A stretch of 35,851 nucleotides of DNA from Natrialba hulunbeirensis JCM 10989 (GCF_000337575.1 NZ_AOIM01000039.1:2325-38175); one strand, 5' to 3'; positions 7,556 to 15,342 are shown, counted from the first letter of the stretch. The notes: generated from the sequence alone by a model not told the origin. Made by a program: numbers and translations.

Positions 7556-8026
7556 TCAGTGCTCCTCGAGGAGGTCGACTGCAACCTCGTAGGAGTACGT
7601 GAAGTCCGGCTCGAGCTCGTTGCCTCGGTAGTAGTCGACGAGGCGGCGAACCTTCGACTCCGTGTTCTGCAGCGCGCGCTTGTTCTGGTAGTCCTGTGGG
7701 TTCTCCTGGACGTGCTCGCGCAGTCGGACTGCACGCTCCATCAGGTTCCGAAGGTCCTCGGGAACGTCCGCCTTGGCGTCGTTCTCCTCGAGAATCTCGG
7801 TGATCTTCTTGTCGGTCACCAGCTTCACGTCAGGGACGGGGGTGCCGGTGACGCCTTCGTCACGCAGCTTGATGCCGATCTGACTCGGGTCGTGCCCCTG
7901 TGCTGCCAGTTCGACGACCCGTTCTTCGACATCTGCTGGGTCGACGTCGCTCCACTCCGGTGGTTCGTCTGCCGATGGCTTGTCCGAACCGGACGAGCCA
8001 CGACGGCGGGTATGCATTCGTGCCAT
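7556..8026 (-). CDS. rps15: Small ribosomal subunit protein uS15
   Basis: This 156-aa archaeal uS15 is longer than the bacterial form, as expected. MARMHTRRRGSSGSDKP starts it. WSDVDPADVEERVVELAAQGHDPSQIGIKLRDEGV is the archaeal/eukaryotic N-terminal domain. The 16S-binding helices carry DLRNLMERAVRLREHV and NKRALQNTESKVRRLVDYYR. The start at 8026 matches the family. The open frame to 8158 is upstream leader. It is the first gene of the rps15-recJ-pcc1-rps3Ae operon. Confidence 0.96.
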   Translation of the reverse strand: MARMHTRRRGSSGSDKPSADEPPEWSDVDPADVEERVVELAAQGHDPSQIGIKLRDEGVTGTPVPDVKLVTDKKITEILEENDAKADVPEDLRNLMERAVRLREHVQENPQDYQNKRALQNTESKVRRLVDYYRGNELEPDFTYSYEVAVDLLEEH

Positions 8027-8390
8027 TGGTGAGGATAGGAACCGCACTGACCGCTCGGAAGGATAGTGGTCGCACTGGATCGCATGACCCAGTCGACCGC
8101 AATCCGGCTCCGTGCAAGATGCACTTCCGCAATCCCAAGCCACCCAAGCGAGTGGCACTGTCAGATTTGCGGCCGTGCGCTTCCCACCGTCGCTTCCCGC
8201 GGCACGGACTAAAGGGTTTCTAGACAGCGGTCACAGTCGGTGTGGGTTGTAAACCGGACACCGTCGTGGGCGTGGTTGGGATGTGGGAAACGGTGGTGTA
8301 CTCGAGGTACCCCTGTGTGACAACGACAGGGCCGACCCGACGATTTCGAGGGGTTTATCTATTCCCGTGGGAAAGTGCGTATTGCGAAGC
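8027..8390. other. Intergenic region between rps15 and tRNA-Ala
   Basis: This 364-bp gap must contain the rps15 operon promoter. A weak minus-strand box CTTTAGT (8210-8216) would give a leader of about 160 nt. A plus-strand TTTATCT (8354-8360) could serve the tRNA. A 42-codon plus-strand frame (8084-8212) with one CxxC is noted but not called. I see no other feature. Confidence 0.4.
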
Positions 8391-8462
8391 GGGCTCGTAG
8401 ATCAGAGGTAGATCACTCCCTTGGCATGGGAGAGGCCCCGGGTTCAAATCCCGGCGAGTCCA
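8391..8462 (+). tRNA. tRNA-Ala (anticodon GGC)
   Basis: The 72-nt sequence folds as a full cloverleaf. The acceptor GGGCTCG pairs with CGAGTCC (one G-T). The D-stem is GATC/GATC, and the anticodon stem CTCCC/GGGAG encloses the loop TTGGCAT, giving anticodon GGC and decoding GCC alanine. The T-arm is CCGGG-TTCAAAT-CCCGG. The discriminator is A, and CCA is not encoded. There is no intron. A degraded accessory patch begins just downstream, as often seen at tRNA genes. Confidence 0.96.
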
Positions 8463-8545
8463 CTATTCTGCGGCGCGAACAAATTCGTGAGTGTCGCAAA
8501 TCGCCGTCGACACCGGGACTTGAAGCTCTGAAAGTCACAGCGTGA

Positions 8546-8731
8546 ACGGATCGAGCGGCTCTCCCTGTTGAATTCCGGTGTGCCCTATATAGGGTCAAAC
8601 ACCACGTCTCATATGATCCTGAAGATACAATCCTCACCTGTAGACCATGTCATACTAAAGTACATACTAATGAGGATCTCTATCCCGAATTAACCCCTGA
8701 AGAGGTTCCGCCAGATCGGCAGTACAGGTAG
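8546..8731 (+). pseudogene. Remnant of an HNH endonuclease
   Basis: This frame has no ATG, GTG or TTG start and follows a stop at 8543. It reads 61 residues with a clear HNH/zinc C-terminal signature: KHHVSYDPEDTI (18-29), then TCRPCHTKVHTNED (31-44), ending EEVPPDRQYR. HH-x(n)-CxxCHxxxH is the classic nuclease and metal-site layout. The upstream CxxC half expected in small HNH proteins is missing, so it is 5'-truncated. The base composition is visibly more AT-rich than neighbouring genes. It lies between tRNA-Ala and vapC (convergent, stops 7 nt apart) and is probably left over from a mobile or viral insertion. HNH identity is confident; pseudogene status is inferred from the absent start. 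Confidence 0.7.
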
Positions 8732-8738
8732 GAATACT

Positions 8739-9134
8739 TCAGCCGACTCGAAGATTCGTGACTTCCATCTTATCTTCGAGCGCGACAGTCTGAAAATCCG
8801 AGTCAGCAACGACGAGTTGGTCACCGGTTGAGCGCGCGGTCGCTGCGATCATGAGGTCGCGAACGGCCAGCCGCTCACCGTCGGCGAGCAATTCATCCTG
8901 TAGTCGGGCGGCCTCGAGTGCAATTTGCTCATTGAACTCGAGTGCGCGGACGCCACCGAAGCGCTGTCGCTCCTCTCGTACGTCCGTCTCGCCGCGGCCG
9001 AGTGTCCCCGCGAGAACCTCGTAGACACAGATCGACGACGTAAGATACGGGGTGTTCTGTGATTCGACGTAGGCGACGGTGTCGTCAACTCCTTCGAGCA
9101 TGTCGATAATAACCGACGAATCGAGAAACGTCAT
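8739..9134 (-). CDS. vapC: VapC-type PIN-domain toxin ribonuclease
   Basis: This 131-aa PIN-domain protein has the expected acidic Mg-binding set: Asp5 (TFLDSSVIIDML), Glu39 (SICVYEVLAG), Asp93 (LAVRDLMIAATA) and Asp111 (VVADSDF). VapC toxins cleave RNA, often initiator tRNA or rRNA, and are neutralised by VapB. The upstream vapB overlaps it by 4 nt (ATGA), a standard antitoxin-first operon. Catalytic residues are intact, so it is probably active. The target is unknown. Confidence 0.93.
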   Translation of the reverse strand: MTFLDSSVIIDMLEGVDDTVAYVESQNTPYLTSSICVYEVLAGTLGRGETDVREERQRFGGVRALEFNEQIALEAARLQDELLADGERLAVRDLMIAATARSTGDQLVVADSDFQTVALEDKMEVTNLRVG

Positions 9135-9328
9135 CGTTCGAAACTATCTCGTGATCGGGTGATAGCGTCACGAGCGCGCTCAGCGGTGTCGGAATCCCAC
9201 GACCCAATTACAATCGGTTCTTCGTCGTCCGCTAATCGCTCGAGTAACTCGTCGAAACTCTCGTCGTCCTGCTTGAGACGATTGAGTTTCTCTTTCGTCT
9301 CTTCGGAGACACGAATTGACGTGCTCAT
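9131..9328 (-). CDS. vapB: VapB-type antitoxin
   Basis: This 65-aa protein begins MSTSIRVSEETKEKLNRLKQDDESFDELLERLAD, a ribbon-helix-helix DNA-binding segment of the COG1753-like VapB group found in archaea. The C-terminus (IGSWDSDTAERARDAITRSRDSFER) would wrap the toxin. It overlaps vapC by 4 nt. Two direct repeats at 9330-9350 lie just upstream of the start, with a CTTAGA box (9352-9357) at about -26. That is a plausible autoregulated promoter. Confidence 0.9.
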   Translation of the reverse strand: MSTSIRVSEETKEKLNRLKQDDESFDELLERLADDEEPIVIGSWDSDTAERARDAITRSRDSFER

Positions 9329-9329
9329 A

Positions 9330-9350
9330 TGTATGCAGAGTGTATGCAGA
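9330..9350. promoter_or_regulatory. Direct repeats, candidate VapB operator
   Basis: TGTATGCAGA occurs at 9330-9339 and again at 9341-9350, an 11-bp period, or about one helical turn. It is placed between the probable TATA box and the vapB start codon. Ribbon-helix-helix antitoxins commonly bind such tandem half-sites to repress their own operon. This is inference from position and spacing. Confidence 0.5.
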
Positions 9351-9356
9351 ATCTAA

Positions 9357-9542
9357 GCCTTTTCGACGAACTCCAACGTTGCTAACAGCAAGCGCATCGA
9401 CGAGGTGTACCACGACCGGAATCTGCTCGCGATTGCGTTCGCGAGAGCAATCCGTCTCACCTGGGGATCGGACACCGCAGGCTGGTACTGGCACAAGGAT
9501 TGGCCGGTGATCAGGGTCGACATCATAAGGCAGGGACCGTGA
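9357..9542 (+). pseudogene. Remnant of a haloarchaeal DRN...DWPV-type protein
   Basis: This plus-strand frame opens after a TAA at 9354 and ends at a TGA (9540-9542). Its sequence is strongly protein-like: RIDEVYHDRNLLAIAFAR (about 13-30), then GWYWHKDWPVIRVDI (45-59). The pattern DRNxLAxAFA followed by GWYxxxDWPVxxVD resembles small uncharacterised proteins I associate with haloarchaeal plasmids and viruses; no exact family is claimed. There is no good start (only an internal GTG at 9405), and the conserved tail appears lost. It is therefore interpreted as a broken gene in the accessory patch beside tRNA-Ala. Confidence 0.42.
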
Positions 9543-9651
9543 CGAGAACGGATTCGACACCCCTGAGCAGGCAACGACTCTCTCACAGAGAACTTAAAGA
9601 GGCGATAGGCTTCGGGATCACTACGAACGACGCTCGCGTCAACTGTTCAGT

Positions 9652-10578
9652 ATGGACGTTCGACCGTGGGTACGCCGGAGCATCATTCTCGGAGCACTCG
9701 CCGCCGTCAGCTATGCGTGGTATCGCCGGCGGGTCGCGTCGACAGCGCACGAATCCCAGAACATCACTGAGCGCCACGCGAGCGCATTTCTCGTCCGTCG
9801 GTCCATCGACGGAGGCCGTCTTGAGCCCGTTCGCGAGGCAGTCGCCGAGCGCTGTGTCGACCCCGACGACCCGCGACCGCTGCTCGGGCTCGAGGGCGCG
9901 GCCACGGCGACGCTGTTTCTCGACGCTGGCGACGACCCGGAGCTGATCTGGTACGTCGAGGTGCCACACACCACGATGGCCGGCTGGGAGAATCCAGAAT
10001 CACGAATCGAGGCGGCGTTCCCACTCGAGGACGACGCGCTCGTCGCCGAGGAAGCCCGCGTCGACCGCGAGCTGCTCGTCCACGCGGTCAACCCACACCG
10101 ACCTCGGACCGCGACGGGGACCAACGACGGCCCCCTCGTCGTCAGCGGTGCAGCACTCGAGAACGGGGTCGATGTCGACCTCGTCCAGTTGCACCTGAAA
10201 CCGGGACTGGCCGAACGGCTCGCGGACCGATTCGCCGGACTCTCGCGGCGCGTCACAGCAGGTGAGATCGAGCTCGGCTCCGTCGAGCGGTGGAGCGCGG
10301 CGATGCTCGAGGCCGAATCCATGTACACTGAGTCGGTGGTGCTCGAGCGACGACCCGAAGGGTATGTGCTCTGTGGGTACATGGAAACTGCGGAGATGGC
10401 GGGCGTCTACGACGCCTACTACGATACCTGGAACCCGGTCGCACGAGCGTCTGAGCTGGTTTTCGGACGCGTGCTTGAGGAGCCGGCGGCAATTCTCGAG
10501 TACCCGCTCGGGACAGGACTCGAGGTGCTTGCGCACGCGGTCGATCCGGACCGACCGCGTCGGCCCGAGAATAGTTGA
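9652..10578 (+). CDS. Membrane-anchored protein with duplicated DUF6176-like domain
   Basis: This 308-aa protein has one N-terminal hydrophobic segment (SIILGALAAVSYAWY, about 10-24), then two similar halves. In half one, ASAFLVRRSIDGGRLEPVRE leads to ATATLFLDAGDDPELIWYVE and ends ELLVHAVNPHRPR. In half two, VDLVQLHLKPGLAERLADRF leads to MYTESVVLERRPEGYVLCGYMETAEM and ends EVLAHAVDPDRPR. The second half fits the DUF6176 pattern (a ferredoxin-like, possibly dimeric alpha/beta fold). Function is unknown. It is convergent with the AddAB-like operon. A 12-bp palindrome CAACTCGAGTTG (10657-10668) lies in the gap after it. Confidence 0.7.
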   Translation: MDVRPWVRRSIILGALAAVSYAWYRRRVASTAHESQNITERHASAFLVRRSIDGGRLEPVREAVAERCVDPDDPRPLLGLEGAATATLFLDAGDDPELIWYVEVPHTTMAGWENPESRIEAAFPLEDDALVAEEARVDRELLVHAVNPHRPRTATGTNDGPLVVSGAALENGVDVDLVQLHLKPGLAERLADRFAGLSRRVTAGEIELGSVERWSAAMLEAESMYTESVVLERRPEGYVLCGYMETAEMAGVYDAYYDTWNPVARASELVFGRVLEEPAAILEYPLGTGLEVLAHAVDPDRPRRPENS

Positions 10579-10745
10579 ATCGGGGTGTCCGATACGGCGT
10601 CGTCGTCGTAGTTGTAGTAGTTGACAGGACAAGTTCGATATGCAGAGCAGGTCGGACAACTCGAGTTGGTGCTGTTAGAGCCGCGGTGAATTTGACCGGA
10701 CATGGAGAAGATAGCCCGCAGAAACGAACCTAATCAGTCCAACGC

Positions 10746-13700
10746 TCACAATCCATCGATCTGGAACGCATCCAGAGACGGTGACTCGTCCTCGCCCTCG
10801 GAACAGCCGAGCGACCGATGCGGACAGAACTGACAGTGCGGCCCCGGTGTCGCGTTCGCGAACGACGAACTGTCCGCTGCCGACAGGTCCTCGAGTACCG
10901 ACTCCCACAGCGTGGCCAGTTCGTCGACCGAGAAGAGCTGGACTGCTGGTCCGGCGTCACCGACGTAGACGTAGCCGGCGTGGCTGATCGGCTCGTCGAA
11001 GCGGTCCCGACAGGCGCGGACGTAGAGCTCGAGTTGGTGGCTCGTCTCGAGTTCCTTCTGGGCCTGGCTTGTCTTGTAGTCCAGTACGACGAGGCCACCG
11101 TCTGGGTGGCGGCGAACGCTGTCGACGTAGCCGGTTACGTCGCCCTCGATAGCCGCGATGCCGTCGTCATCGTCGTCCACAGCCGTGATGTCGCCGTCCA
11201 CCTCCGCAATCTCGTCGCCATCGACAGCAATCGGCACCTCGGCTCCGACCGCCGGCCACTCCGGCACGTCGGTCTCGAAGTAGCGGTCGATGCACTCGAG
11301 TGCTGGCTCCAGCGCGTTCGTCAGGTCGCGGCTGCGGGCAACCCACTCGCAGGCGTCGCGCCACTCGGTTTTGCTGTCGTAGCCGCGCCAGTAGGCGAGT
11401 TCGGCGACGTCGTGGAAGAGCGAACCCACGTCGGCTTGCGTCACTTCTGCTGACCCCCCGGTAGCGGGGGTTGGGTCGGGGAACGCATCCACCACGTGAT
11501 CGAGGACGTGCTTTCGCTCGCAGTTGCGGACGGACTCGAGTGCGGTGTGGCTGTGCTGGCGGGCGAGTTCGACGTCGACGCTGGTGCCGAGGGGGGCGTC
11601 GGCGAAGCGGGCGGTGTTCGAATTTAAGGCACTGTCGCCATCAGCGAGCGTCCCGGCGACGACCCTGTCGGCGAACTCGAGTACCGTCTCGAGCGCTTCG
11701 TCGGTCGAGACCTCGGTCTGGTAGTACGTGATCGTCCCTGGGTCCTCGTCGACGCCGCGGTTGACGGCGTCCGTGTAGTCCCGGACGGCGTCGGGTGTGT
11801 CGGCCGCAATCTCGTCGTAGCTATCCATGAGGGCGTCCCAGACGGGGAACCGTGGTCCCTCGGCGGACCAGTGGATCGGCGTCTCGCTACGCTCGCCGGG
11901 CAGGTGCTCGTCCAGCATGTCGGCACCGGGGCCCTGCTCCTCGACGTCGTTACCGAAGAGGAACAGGTGCTCCTTCGCTCGGGTGAGTGCGACGTGGAGG
12001 ACGCGCCACTCCTCTGCGATCTGGTCGTCGCTGCAGTCGGCCCGCAGGGGATCGGCCAGTTCACCCTGCACGTCGTCGACGAGCACATCGTAGCGGTAGA
12101 GATCTCGCTGGTAGTTCGCGAGGGTGATATGGCCGAACTCGGATTCGGTGAGGAACGGCAGCAGAACGGTGTCGAAGTCGAGCCCCTTCGCCTGGTGGAT
12201 GGTCATGACGTCGACGGCATTCTCGGACTGCGAGCCGGGGCTGGTCGCCGTTTCGTCGTCGGCCGAGAGCAGGTGGGCCTGGCGCTCCAGGTAGTCGACG
12301 AACGCCGGCGTCAGCTCGGACTGGACAGGGCTGTCGTTGAACGCCTCGATCAGGCGCTCGACGTTGGCGAGGGCGTCCCGGTCGTGTTCCCGGAGGAACC
12401 AGTCGATACGCGTCTCTCGCTTGAAGTGGCGGTAGAGCTCGGAGATCGAGTGAGTGTCCGAGACCGAGCGAAGCGTGTCGTAGTCCGTGAGTGCCTCGCG
12501 AACACGGTCGGGACAGCGAAATTCGGCGGCCGGCTCTGCGAGCGCGTCGTACCCCGCCGGAACGGTCTCACCGGCTCGCAGCAATGTATCCACATCGGCC
12601 TCGGGGACGCGATAGAGATGCAGGAGGACGCGCTGCCAGCTCACGTCGTCGCCGGGTTCGATGAGAACCCGGAAGTACGACAGCACCGTCCGCACGCCGT
12701 GGCCGAGCTCGCCAGAGGCGTCACTCGACAGAGTGTAGGGAATGCTGTCTCGATCCAGCTGGGCCGCGATATCGCGGGCGTTCTGATTCTGGCGGACGAG
12801 CACCGCGATATCCTCGAGTTTGCGCTCTGGAACGTCCTCGAATCGACCCGTGAGGAGGTGTGAAATCGTCGTGCTCACCTGCGCCGGCGTGCGCTCGCCC
12901 TCGCTGTCGACTGTGACGACGCTGGGCGGGTTCGGCTCCTTGTACGCCTCGATTTCGTTCTTTTCGGGATCGAGATTCGTCGCCAGATCGAGAATCGGCT
13001 GGCGCGACCGGAAGTTCAGGTCCAGACCGATCTCCTCGAACGACTCGGGCAGTTTCGACATGTTCTCGGGGTCCTGCCCGCGCCACTCGTGGATGGCCTG
13101 ATCGCTGTCGCCGACGACCATGATGTCGAGCCCGTCGCGCAGTTCCTCGACCAACTCGAGTTGGGACTCGTCCGTGTCCTGGAACTCGTCGCAGTAGACG
13201 GCGTCCCACTCGGCGAGGATGTCGTCGCGGACCTGCTCGTCACGAAGCAGGTCGACGGTCCGGTGGATCAGTTCGTCGTAGTCGAAGGCGTTGCGCTCGT
13301 CCAGCGCCTCGAGATAGGCCTCGTACGCGCCGACGAACGCCCGCGCCCGCCGGAGCATGTGGACGTAGTTCGACAGTCTCCCCATCGGTGTCTGCGTGAT
13401 CGAGGTCAGTGGCCCGCACTCGCCCTCGAACATCGCCTCGGGGAGCCGAAACGCCTGCCACTCGAGTTCGGATTCAGTCCGGAGGTGGTCGGCCATGTTC
13501 TCGGCCGTTTCGGCCATTGCTTCGAGATGGGCGCTGACGGCGGAGTGAACCCGACCGTCGCCGTCGAACTGGCGGGCTTTCGCGCGGTAGACTCGCGGCA
13601 GGCGGTCACAGCGGTCGGCGAGCTCTTCGTCTTCCCACATAATGCCGTTCGCGTCGACGTTGATGACCTGATGGGCCATCTCTTCGAGGTCGGTGACGAG

Positions 13701-14339
13701 ACCGAGCAGATCTCGCAGGTCCTCGTCGCTGGGGAGATACGAGCGAATATCGGCCGGGGTGACGGCCTCGCGGCGCATCGCCTCGATGAACGAGGTGAGC
13801 GCGGAGAGCGTCTGGTCGCTCGTGCCGCCGGCGGCGGGCGAGCCGGCTGCGACGAACGAGAAGTCGACCGCCTCGTAGACGGACTCGATCAGCTGCGGAC
13901 GGTCTTCCTCGGTGACGAGGTCGAACTCGGGCGAGACGCCGACGTGGTAGGCGTACTCGGTCAGAAGCGTCGAGCTGAACGAGTGGTAGGTGTAGACGTC
14001 GATATCGAAGGCGACCTGCGGACCGAGCGCTTCGCGGAGTTTCTCCTGAATCGTGTGGGCGGCCTCGTTCGCGAAGGTGAGCACCAGCAGGCGGTTAGGC
14101 GCAACGTCGCGCGCCTCGATTTCGGCCTGCAGGCGCTTGACCATCGTCGTCGTCTTGCCGGAGCCGGCGACGGCCTCGACGGTGTGTGCGCCGCCGGTCG
14201 CGTCGATGACGGCCGGCTGGTTGCCCTTTGGCTCGAGAGCTGCGGCGTCGGGTTCGGCGTCCGTCTCACTGGTCGGTGCGACAGCGTCCGCGGTATCAGT
14301 CGTTGTCTCACGCTCACTCATTGTCTCACGCTCAGTCAT
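10746..14339 (-). CDS. AddA-like UvrD-family helicase with PD-(D/E)XK nuclease and Cys cluster
   Basis: This 1197-aa protein has all SF1 (UvrD/Rep) motifs. Walker A is AVAGSGKT (56-63), and motif II is CDEFQDTDESQ. Motif III is VVGDSDQAIHEWRG, and motif IV is LNFRSRQPI. Motif V is MTIHQAKGLDFDTV, and motif VI is LHVALTRAKEHL. The C-terminus is a RecB-type nuclease: GSLFHDVAELA, GYVDSV and an intact VVLDYKTSQ (DYK near 1087-1089). Cys near 940 (RNCERKH) plus CQFCPHRSLGC (1169-1179) form a four-Cys arrangement like AddB/Cas4 Fe-S nucleases. This points to processing of double-strand breaks for recombination. ATG 14339 overlaps the upstream stop by 8 nt. An alternative ATG lies six codons in. 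The first ~35 residues are a disordered acidic leader. Confidence 0.88.
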   Translation of the reverse strand: MTERETMSERETTTDTADAVAPTSETDAEPDAAALEPKGNQPAVIDATGGAHTVEAVAGSGKTTTMVKRLQAEIEARDVAPNRLLVLTFANEAAHTIQEKLREALGPQVAFDIDVYTYHSFSSTLLTEYAYHVGVSPEFDLVTEEDRPQLIESVYEAVDFSFVAAGSPAAGGTSDQTLSALTSFIEAMRREAVTPADIRSYLPSDEDLRDLLGLVTDLEEMAHQVINVDANGIMWEDEELADRCDRLPRVYRAKARQFDGDGRVHSAVSAHLEAMAETAENMADHLRTESELEWQAFRLPEAMFEGECGPLTSITQTPMGRLSNYVHMLRRARAFVGAYEAYLEALDERNAFDYDELIHRTVDLLRDEQVRDDILAEWDAVYCDEFQDTDESQLELVEELRDGLDIMVVGDSDQAIHEWRGQDPENMSKLPESFEEIGLDLNFRSRQPILDLATNLDPEKNEIEAYKEPNPPSVVTVDSEGERTPAQVSTTISHLLTGRFEDVPERKLEDIAVLVRQNQNARDIAAQLDRDSIPYTLSSDASGELGHGVRTVLSYFRVLIEPGDDVSWQRVLLHLYRVPEADVDTLLRAGETVPAGYDALAEPAAEFRCPDRVREALTDYDTLRSVSDTHSISELYRHFKRETRIDWFLREHDRDALANVERLIEAFNDSPVQSELTPAFVDYLERQAHLLSADDETATSPGSQSENAVDVMTIHQAKGLDFDTVLLPFLTESEFGHITLANYQRDLYRYDVLVDDVQGELADPLRADCSDDQIAEEWRVLHVALTRAKEHLFLFGNDVEEQGPGADMLDEHLPGERSETPIHWSAEGPRFPVWDALMDSYDEIAADTPDAVRDYTDAVNRGVDEDPGTITYYQTEVSTDEALETVLEFADRVVAGTLADGDSALNSNTARFADAPLGTSVDVELARQHSHTALESVRNCERKHVLDHVVDAFPDPTPATGGSAEVTQADVGSLFHDVAELAYWRGYDSKTEWRDACEWVARSRDLTNALEPALECIDRYFETDVPEWPAVGAEVPIAVDGDEIAEVDGDITAVDDDDDGIAAIEGDVTGYVDSVRRHPDGGLVVLDYKTSQAQKELETSHQLELYVRACRDRFDEPISHAGYVYVGDAGPAVQLFSVDELATLWESVLEDLSAADSSSFANATPGPHCQFCPHRSLGCSEGEDESPSLDAFQIDGL

Positions 14340-15342
14340 CGATCTCACCTCGCCCACCACACTCACCGCGAGTCGGCTCCCGATCGACAAACGCGAGCTC
14401 GGCACCCATCCGATCGGGACAGGCGTCCTGATAGGCGCAGTACTGGCAGGCTGAGTCGATGATCTTCTCGAACCGCCACGCTCGCGGGTCGGTTTTCCCG
14501 TCGCCAATTGCTGTGGCTCGCTCCTCGATCAGGTCCACGAGATCCCGCGTCTCCTCTTCGAAGGCATCCTCGAAGTGCCGTTGCTCCACGTCGACACGCA
14601 CGCCCGACTCGGACTCGTAGGCCGGCCGGCTCTCAGCCAGCGGCGCGACGTAAGCGAAGTCACAGGGCAGATCGAAGCCGTACTCGGCCTTCAGGCCCCG
14701 AATCGCAACGCCGGCTCTGACGAAGCTACCGATCTGTTGCGGGTAGTACGACTGGCCATCCACGAACTCCCGGACGTGCGTGTCAGACCAGCTCACCTGC
14801 AACACGCCGTGTAGCGTCGGGACGTACCTGATGCCGAGATAGCCCCTGTCGCGCTCGACCACGGCGTCAACGGTCGCCTCGTACCGGATACCGTCGCGCT
14901 CGTAGCTGACCACGCTATCCGCCTCGACCAGCCGCTCGGCGTGCTCGTGTCCGCCGTTCGCGAAGTACGCCTCGACTGCAGCCGCCAGCGCGTCTGCATC
15001 GTACTGCTCCTGTGCGTCTGCAATGTACGGCTGCCGGTCGCCGGCGCTGGCCTGTCGCCACTCGTGATCGAGCCACTCGAGTGCGGCCTCGACACGCCCG
15101 TCCTCCGTTCCTGCGTCTGATCGGAGCCCAGCGATGATCGACCGCCGGAGGAGTTGCCGACGACGGTCACGAACCCGGTCCGTACTCGTCTCGCGCGCCG
15201 AGAGCGGGCGTTCGAACGCGAACTCGTACTGGCGCGGGCAGACGATGTGCGTCGCGAGCGCGTCGGCGGTGACGACGGGCTGGTCCGCTTGCGGATCCGA
15301 CTCGCCATCTCGCTCACTCTCAACAGACGGGGGCGGCGTCAT
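14332..15342 (-). CDS. AddB C-terminal-like Fe-S protein with degenerate PD-(D/E)XK domain
   Basis: This 336-aa protein has Cys35 (IVCPRQYEF) and a C-terminal C-x2-C-x5-C (299, 302, 308; CQYCAYQDAC). This is the four-Cys Fe-S staple of AddB, Cas4 and Dna2 nucleases. Between them the nuclease core is recognisable (YEATVDAVVERDRGYLGIRYVP, about 154-175). Where active enzymes have D-Y-K this one has R172-Y-V174, so the metal- and water-positioning acid and lysine are missing. I infer a DNA-end-binding, non-cleaving subunit. It overlaps the upstream helicase-fold gene by 4 nt (ATGA) and the downstream AddA-like gene by 8 nt. Together with the 822-aa protein it corresponds to a split AddB. Confidence 0.72.
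   Translation of the reverse strand: MTPPPSVESERDGESDPQADQPVVTADALATHIVCPRQYEFAFERPLSARETSTDRVRDRRRQLLRRSIIAGLRSDAGTEDGRVEAALEWLDHEWRQASAGDRQPYIADAQEQYDADALAAAVEAYFANGGHEHAERLVEADSVVSYERDGIRYEATVDAVVERDRGYLGIRYVPTLHGVLQVSWSDTHVREFVDGQSYYPQQIGSFVRAGVAIRGLKAEYGFDLPCDFAYVAPLAESRPAYESESGVRVDVEQRHFEDAFEEETRDLVDLIEERATAIGDGKTDPRAWRFEKIIDSACQYCAYQDACPDRMGAELAFVDREPTRGECGGRGEIDD

Noticed and set aside
8084-8212. 42-codon plus-strand frame with WHCQICGRALP, resembling a mini zinc finger
   Set aside because: It has only one CxxC, no clear promoter, and lies opposite the likely rps15 leader; support is too weak to call a gene.
8413-8637. 74-codon minus-strand frame ending DSPGFEPGASPMPRE
   Set aside because: It is the antisense of tRNA-Ala; this peptide is a well-known false prediction over tRNA genes.
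8391-9650. Integrated element with tRNA-derived attachment sites
   Set aside because: I searched by eye for a second copy of the tRNA 3' end (GGTTCAAATCCCGG...) downstream and found none, and no integrase is present; only gene remnants support past insertion.
10570-10703. Minus-strand frame beginning MSGQIHRGSNSTNSSCPTC with a CxxC
   Set aside because: It runs straight into the antisense of the DUF6176-like gene and loses protein-like composition.
13089-14462. 457-codon plus-strand frame opposite the AddA-like gene
   Set aside because: It is a shadow frame; the minus strand carries all helicase motifs.
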